Source: CAVPHV01 sp963821095 (GTDB taxonomy: Bacteria; Actinomycetota; Acidimicrobiia; Spongiisociales; UBA5794). From it: a DNA stretch of 64,000 nucleotides. Positions 61,096 through 64,000 of this stretch are shown here, in pieces. The notes under the pieces were generated by a model. That model worked only from the letters and a program-made list of their open reading frames with translations, ran no database searches and was not told the DNA's origin. Made by a program: the position numbers and the translations under genes. The stretch is taken from contig CAWGCJ010000004.1 of NCBI GenBank assembly GCA_963821095.1, positions 62,001 through 126,000 on the forward strand. Direction: 5' to 3'. Position 1 is the first letter of the stretch. Every line of letters begins with the position of its first letter.

Positions 61096-61127
61096 CTGGG
61101 CTCCCGGCCGCAAAACCGGGAGCCCAG
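61096..61127. terminator. Terminator hairpin
   Basis: Perfect 12-bp stem CTGGGCTCCCGG (61096-61107), 8-base loop containing AAAA, CCGGGAGCCCAG (61116-61127). It lies downstream of the Arg-rich peptide gene and separates it from the AI-2E promoter. Confidence 0.75.
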
Positions 61128-61142
61128 ATTTGATAGGTGGTG

Positions 61143-61226
61143 TCAGCGCCTGCGGGATACCCGCCGCGACGTGCGGCGTGAGGTTCTGCGGGCGGTCTTG
61201 CGCATTCTCCTTCTGACGGGAGGCAT
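61143..61226 (-). CDS. 27-residue arginine-rich peptide
   Basis: ATG 61226 is preceded by AGAAAGGACC. The peptide has 13 Arg among 27 residues: MPPVRRRMRKTARR, then repeated TSRR units and a VSRRR end. It is 22 bases downstream of the DUF6325-like gene and is followed by a clean terminator, which supports a real transcription unit. It could bind nucleic acid or acidic protein. Too short for family assignment. Confidence 0.45.
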   Translation of the reverse strand: MPPVRRRMRKTARRTSRRTSRRVSRRR

Positions 61227-61248
61227 AAGCGGTCGGTCCTTTCTGGCT

Positions 61249-61755
61249 CTAGTCCTCGATGGCGACGTCGGCGCCCATGGCGATGAGGGCCTCGGGGTTG
61301 AGGAAATCCTGGGCGATGACGATACCGCCGGAGGCGCGGATGGCGTCACGCAACGGGACGGCCCAGGCGTGGTCGATGACGAGCATCATGCCGGCACCGC
61401 CGGGCGGGATGTCGTCGGCGATGCTTGCCAGTGCTTCAGCGTCGAGGCCGTACTCGTACTCGTCGGCGGCGCTCATTGCGCCGACGAGGGCTCCCATCTC
61501 GGCTCCCTCGGAACCGCCGGTGCCGAGGCCGATGAGGGCCCCAACCCACGCTCCGTAGGTCATCGCCTCGTCCTCGGTGAGGTCGGTGGACTCGGCGACC
61601 GTGATGTCGCCCTCAATGTCCTTGTAGACGGCGAGCATGTCGACGATCTTGATGTGGCCGGCGTCGCTGGCGTCGGCGAGAGCACTGAGGATGCTGCCGT
61701 CGAGTTGTGGGTCGGCGAAACCGATTGCGAAGAGTTGAAGTGGACCGATCTCCAT
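61249..61755 (-). CDS. DUF6325-like / DUF1269-like protein
   Basis: 168 residues, intact. ATG 61755 follows AAGGAGC. The start MEIGPLQLFAIGFADPQLDG and the end AWAVPLRDAIRASGGIVIAQ are typical of the DUF6325 family. A Gly-rich middle (GAWVGALIGLGTGGSEGAEM) resembles DUF1269 proteins. An acidic cytosolic protein with no known activity. Neighbours (DUF2252, AI-2E, DUF7144) suggest a stress-linked set. Confidence 0.7.
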   Translation of the reverse strand: MEIGPLQLFAIGFADPQLDGSILSALADASDAGHIKIVDMLAVYKDIEGDITVAESTDLTEDEAMTYGAWVGALIGLGTGGSEGAEMGALVGAMSAADEYEYGLDAEALASIADDIPPGGAGMMLVIDHAWAVPLRDAIRASGGIVIAQDFLNPEALIAMGADVAIED

Positions 61756-61810
61756 AGATGCTCCTTGTGGCGAGAGGCGGATTGGCGCGGTTGGTCGCGC
61801 CGATCCCAAT

Positions 61811-61987
61811 CTACTCGGAACCGGAACCCTGAGTGCCGGCTCGATCGGTGAGCACGATGCCGGTCAGGATGAGGGTGCCCCCGACGGCGAGGCCGAACTG
61901 GAGTTTCTCATCTAGAAGGACCATGCCGGCCACGATAGCGAGGAGGGGTACGACCCACTCCTGAATGAGAAGAGCGTCAGCGTGAAG
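61811..61987 (-). pseudogene. C-terminal relic of an EamA/DMT transporter
   Basis: The minus strand reads ADALLIQEWVVPLLAIVAGM, then VLLDEKLQFGLAVGGTLILT, GIVLTDRAGTQGSGSE and a stop. This is the ninth-tenth helix pattern of EamA-family permeases. The eight preceding helices are absent; sequence beyond about 61987 has no similarity, and a plus-strand dehydrogenase starts at 62088. It is therefore a truncated gene tail. Confidence 0.6.
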
Positions 61988-62049
61988 CTTTGGAGACGCG
62001 GGGAGCGGTAGCGAGGCGGTTCGGTGGAAAAATCGTCTCGCTGAACTGC

Positions 62050-62064
62050 TATGGTCTGACCATA
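62050..62064 (+). promoter_or_regulatory. GntR (FadR-type) operator upstream of the dehydrogenase
   Basis: TATGGTCTGACCATA is a perfect 15-bp palindrome around a central T and fits the FadR-subfamily consensus TGGTNNGACCA-like core (TGGTCTGACCA). It lies 23 bases before the GTG start. A GntR repressor gene would be expected nearby but is not in the window. Confidence 0.6.
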
Positions 62065-62087
62065 AGACCAAGAGTCTGGGAGGCACC

Positions 62088-63110
62088 GTGGAGGTCGTCG
62101 TTTTCACCGGAGTCGGCGAGGTCGAGGTTCGCAGCGAGCCGTCGCCGGTCCCGGGTCCCGAGCAAGTGCTGGTTGACGTCGGCATGTGCGGGATCTGCAC
62201 ATTCGAGCGCCGGCTCTTTGCCGGAGACAGGCAGTGGTACCCGGTGGCGCCAGGCCATGAGGCCGGCGGTGTCGTCAGCGCCCTCGGTTCGGCGGTCGAC
62301 ATGCTTCCGGGATCGCCCCAGGTGGGCGATCGGGTGACGCTCGATCTCCTGACTCGCTGCGGTACGTGCGGCCCGTGTAGGCGGGGCAAGACCAATCTGT
62401 GCCGCGCTCGCCAGGGCCGAGTCCTCTCCGACGGTACCGTGTCGTTCGGCGGCTTCTCCGACCGCATTGCCATCGACGCCAAGTCGGTTTACCCGGTCGG
62501 CGACGCCCCGATCGAGCACGCCGCAATGGGCGAACCCCTCGCTTGCACGGCCCACTCGCTGCGACAGGGCGGATTCCGAGCCGGCGACCGGGTTGCCATC
62601 ATCGGCGGCGGTTTCATGGGGCGTCTCCATCTGGCGCTCACCCGAGTCGGCAGTGCGTCGAGCATCGGAGTCATCGACATCTCCGAGGAGCGGCGCGAGT
62701 TGGCCAAGGCGGCCGGAGCCACGTGGACGGCGCCACCCGAACACGCCCTCGCAGTCGGCGGGAAACAGGATGTGGTGTTCGTGACCGCGATGGCCGGAGT
62801 TGATCTCGGCGTTGAGATGGCCGACCTCGGCGGCACTGTGGTGCTGTACAGCGCGTTCGACGAGGAGCTCCTCGCCACAGTGGGCGCCGACAAATCGCAC
62901 CGTGAGGAAGTGGCCATCGTGGGGGCCTTCCAGCAGGTCGCCGACGACTGGAAGCGCGGAGCCATCATCATCAGGTCGGGCGTGATCGCCGACGATCTCG
63001 ATTCGCTCGTCACTGCCAAGTACAGCTTCACGACCGCGGCCGATGCCCTCACCCTGGTGACGACCGAGCCCACGTTCCGTGTCTTTGTTGAGCCCCCTGG
63101 ATCCGAATGA
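62088..63110 (+). CDS. Zinc-dependent alcohol/polyol dehydrogenase (MDR family)
   Basis: NAD(P)-dependent medium-chain dehydrogenase of 340 residues, intact. GTG 62088 follows GGGAGG. Catalytic zinc region: VDVGMCGICTFERRLFAGDR and PGHEAGGVV. Structural-zinc cysteines: LLTRCGTCGPCRRGKTNLC. The nucleotide-binding glycines are in VAIIGGGFMGRLHLAL. Its stop overlaps the start of the FGGY kinase (ATGA). The operator upstream and the coupled sugar kinase suggest oxidation of a sugar alcohol before or after phosphorylation; the exact polyol is unknown. Confidence 0.9.
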   Translation: MEVVVFTGVGEVEVRSEPSPVPGPEQVLVDVGMCGICTFERRLFAGDRQWYPVAPGHEAGGVVSALGSAVDMLPGSPQVGDRVTLDLLTRCGTCGPCRRGKTNLCRARQGRVLSDGTVSFGGFSDRIAIDAKSVYPVGDAPIEHAAMGEPLACTAHSLRQGGFRAGDRVAIIGGGFMGRLHLALTRVGSASSIGVIDISEERRELAKAAGATWTAPPEHALAVGGKQDVVFVTAMAGVDLGVEMADLGGTVVLYSAFDEELLATVGADKSHREEVAIVGAFQQVADDWKRGAIIIRSGVIADDLDSLVTAKYSFTTAADALTLVTTEPTFRVFVEPPGSE

Positions 63111-64000
63111 GTGACCCACTCGTCGTCGGGGTCGATGTTGGCAGCAGCTCGGCGCGCGCCCTGGCGGCGAATCGTGCGGGTGCGGTGGTTGCCTCGGCAA
63201 CGGCTCCCTACCCGGCAGGGCCGGTGGCCCGCGGGGAAGTTGATCCCTTCAACTGGTTGGCGGGCACGTGCGCCGCAATCACGGCGCTCGACTGTCCGAC
63301 GCCTGCCGCTATCTGCATCGGTGGATACGGACCTACCACGGTGGCTTCTGGCGGCCAGCGGGCGCTCACCTTCCGCCATGCGGCAGGCGAAGGCAGCAGT
63401 CCGCCAGATCAGCATGTCGCGCAGACCGCCTATCTGCGGGAGGTCTACGGCGACACGGTGCAGCCGCGGCAGCTCTGGGATTGGATTCTGGCCCAGCTCG
63501 GCGGGTCGGATGTCGTCCAGAGCCTGTGGCCCGGAGGTGTTGCACTGCCCGAATTCGGCGAACCCGTTGCCGTCGGCAGTGTGGTCGGTACCTCGAACGG
63601 AGAGTTCGGCATCCCGGCCGGCATCAAGCTTGTGCCCGGCTCCAACGACGCTTACTTGACGGCGTGGGCCGGCGGAATCGACACGCCCGGAGTTGCCTTC
63701 GATCCGGGCGGCAAGACGGGCGGCCTCGGCCTGGCGGTTCGCGGCGCCGAGCATCACGATGCCGCTACCTACGGCATGCCGAGCCCGGTTTCCGGCGTAT
63801 ACATCGTCGGCGGTCCGGTGGCCGCCCACGGCGCCATGATGGATTGGTGGTCGGCAATGACCGGCCGCAGCGTGCCCAAGTTGATCGAGCTGGCCGCCGA
63901 TGTGCCGCCGGGCGCCCGCGGCGTTGTCGCTCTTCCTTACTTCGAGGGCGAGCGGGCCCCGCGGTGGAACTTCGAACTGCGCGCTCGAGATCGTTGGACT
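63107..64000 (+). CDS. FGGY-family carbohydrate kinase (xylulokinase-like), cut by window end
   Basis: ATP-dependent sugar kinase. It starts at ATG 63107, overlapping the dehydrogenase stop. N-terminal phosphate motif: LVVGVDVGSSSARALAANRA. The middle part reads VAVGSVVGTSNGEFGIPAGI then LVPGSNDAYLTAWAGG. It later has GGKTGGLGLAVRG and GVVALPYFEGERAPRWN. No stop occurs before 64000. The order dehydrogenase-kinase is typical of polyol or pentulose catabolism. The precise substrate (xylulose, ribulose or another ketose) cannot be set. Confidence 0.85.
   Translation, partial: MSDPLVVGVDVGSSSARALAANRAGAVVASATAPYPAGPVARGEVDPFNWLAGTCAAITALDCPTPAAICIGGYGPTTVASGGQRALTFRHAAGEGSSPPDQHVAQTAYLREVYGDTVQPRQLWDWILAQLGGSDVVQSLWPGGVALPEFGEPVAVGSVVGTSNGEFGIPAGIKLVPGSNDAYLTAWAGGIDTPGVAFDPGGKTGGLGLAVRGAEHHDAATYGMPSPVSGVYIVGGPVAAHGAMMDWWSAMTGRSVPKLIELAADVPPGARGVVALPYFEGERAPRWNFELRARDRWT

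Noticed and set aside
1..64000. tRNA or rRNA genes
   Set aside because: I looked for T-loop-like GTTCGANTC with paired arms and for rRNA-like stretches and saw none that could be supported; a covariance-model scan would be decisive.

Overview
The window is high-GC DNA (strong G/C bias at third codon positions). It carries families typical of Actinomycetota: DUF2252, a DUF6325-like protein, a DUF7144-like membrane protein, Abhydrolase_9, and a TetR/ABC-exporter module. Lipoprotein leaders ending in xxGC or xxAC and GGAGG-type ribosome binding sites are common. I infer a high-GC actinobacterium, perhaps of the Acidimicrobiia; there is no rRNA or tRNA gene to confirm this. About half of the long genes need one or more single-base frame changes to read through, while others of similar length (4.3-5.9, 15.3-23.6, 55.0-57.0 and 62.1-63.1 kb) are intact. 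This looks like a long-read or low-coverage assembly with residual indels, so 'frameshifted' below means probable sequence error unless stated.

Layout. 1-2.8 kb: TetR / ABC ATPase / ABC permease operon (minus). 2.8-5.9 kb: secreted membrane-anchored protein, PfkB sugar kinase, DinB-like protein. 6.6-16 kb: plus-strand block of two RND transporters with a very short lipoprotein between them, then a cluster of related lipoproteins. 16.2-19.6 kb: papain-alpha/beta hydrolase fusion and galactokinase (minus). 20-24.6 kb: giant amidohydrolase-S41 protease fusion and a uracil-DNA-glycosylase-like gene (plus). 24.6-29 kb: 2-oxoacid:ferredoxin oxidoreductase operon with overlapping start and stop codons (minus). 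29.2-33.2 kb: two secreted calcineurin-type phosphoesterases, one of them the C-terminal part of a predicted GH99-like/RTX/phosphatase polypeptide.

33.4-43.4 kb is a minus-strand surface-glycan-like operon with overlapping start and stop codons. Its order is GT2 glycosyltransferase fused to an HprK-like P-loop domain, GtrA flippase-like protein, GT39-type mannosyltransferase, phospholipase C-type phosphoesterase and a PEGA-like membrane protein, followed by a secreted DNRLRE/beta-helix/FN3 protein. 43.6-48.7 kb holds a shikimate-kinase-like gene, then a two-component system with a PepSY-like protein and a lipoprotein. All three of the associated promoters carry 11-bp-spaced GTCAGC direct repeats. 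49-51 kb: DEAD-box helicase-RRM fusion. 51-54.9 kb: divergent GH3 glycosidase and xylose isomerase. 55-61.8 kb: a group of stress-type membrane and cytosolic genes. 62-64 kb: GntR-type operator, alcohol dehydrogenase and an FGGY sugar kinase that runs off the end.

A recurrent oddity is four short 3' gene relics, all on the minus strand (5.9, 19.7, 43.6 and 61.8 kb). Each sits just left of a plus-strand module. Two of them match the 3' end of an intact minus-strand gene on the far side of that module, which is the geometry expected if modules were inserted into gene 3' ends.
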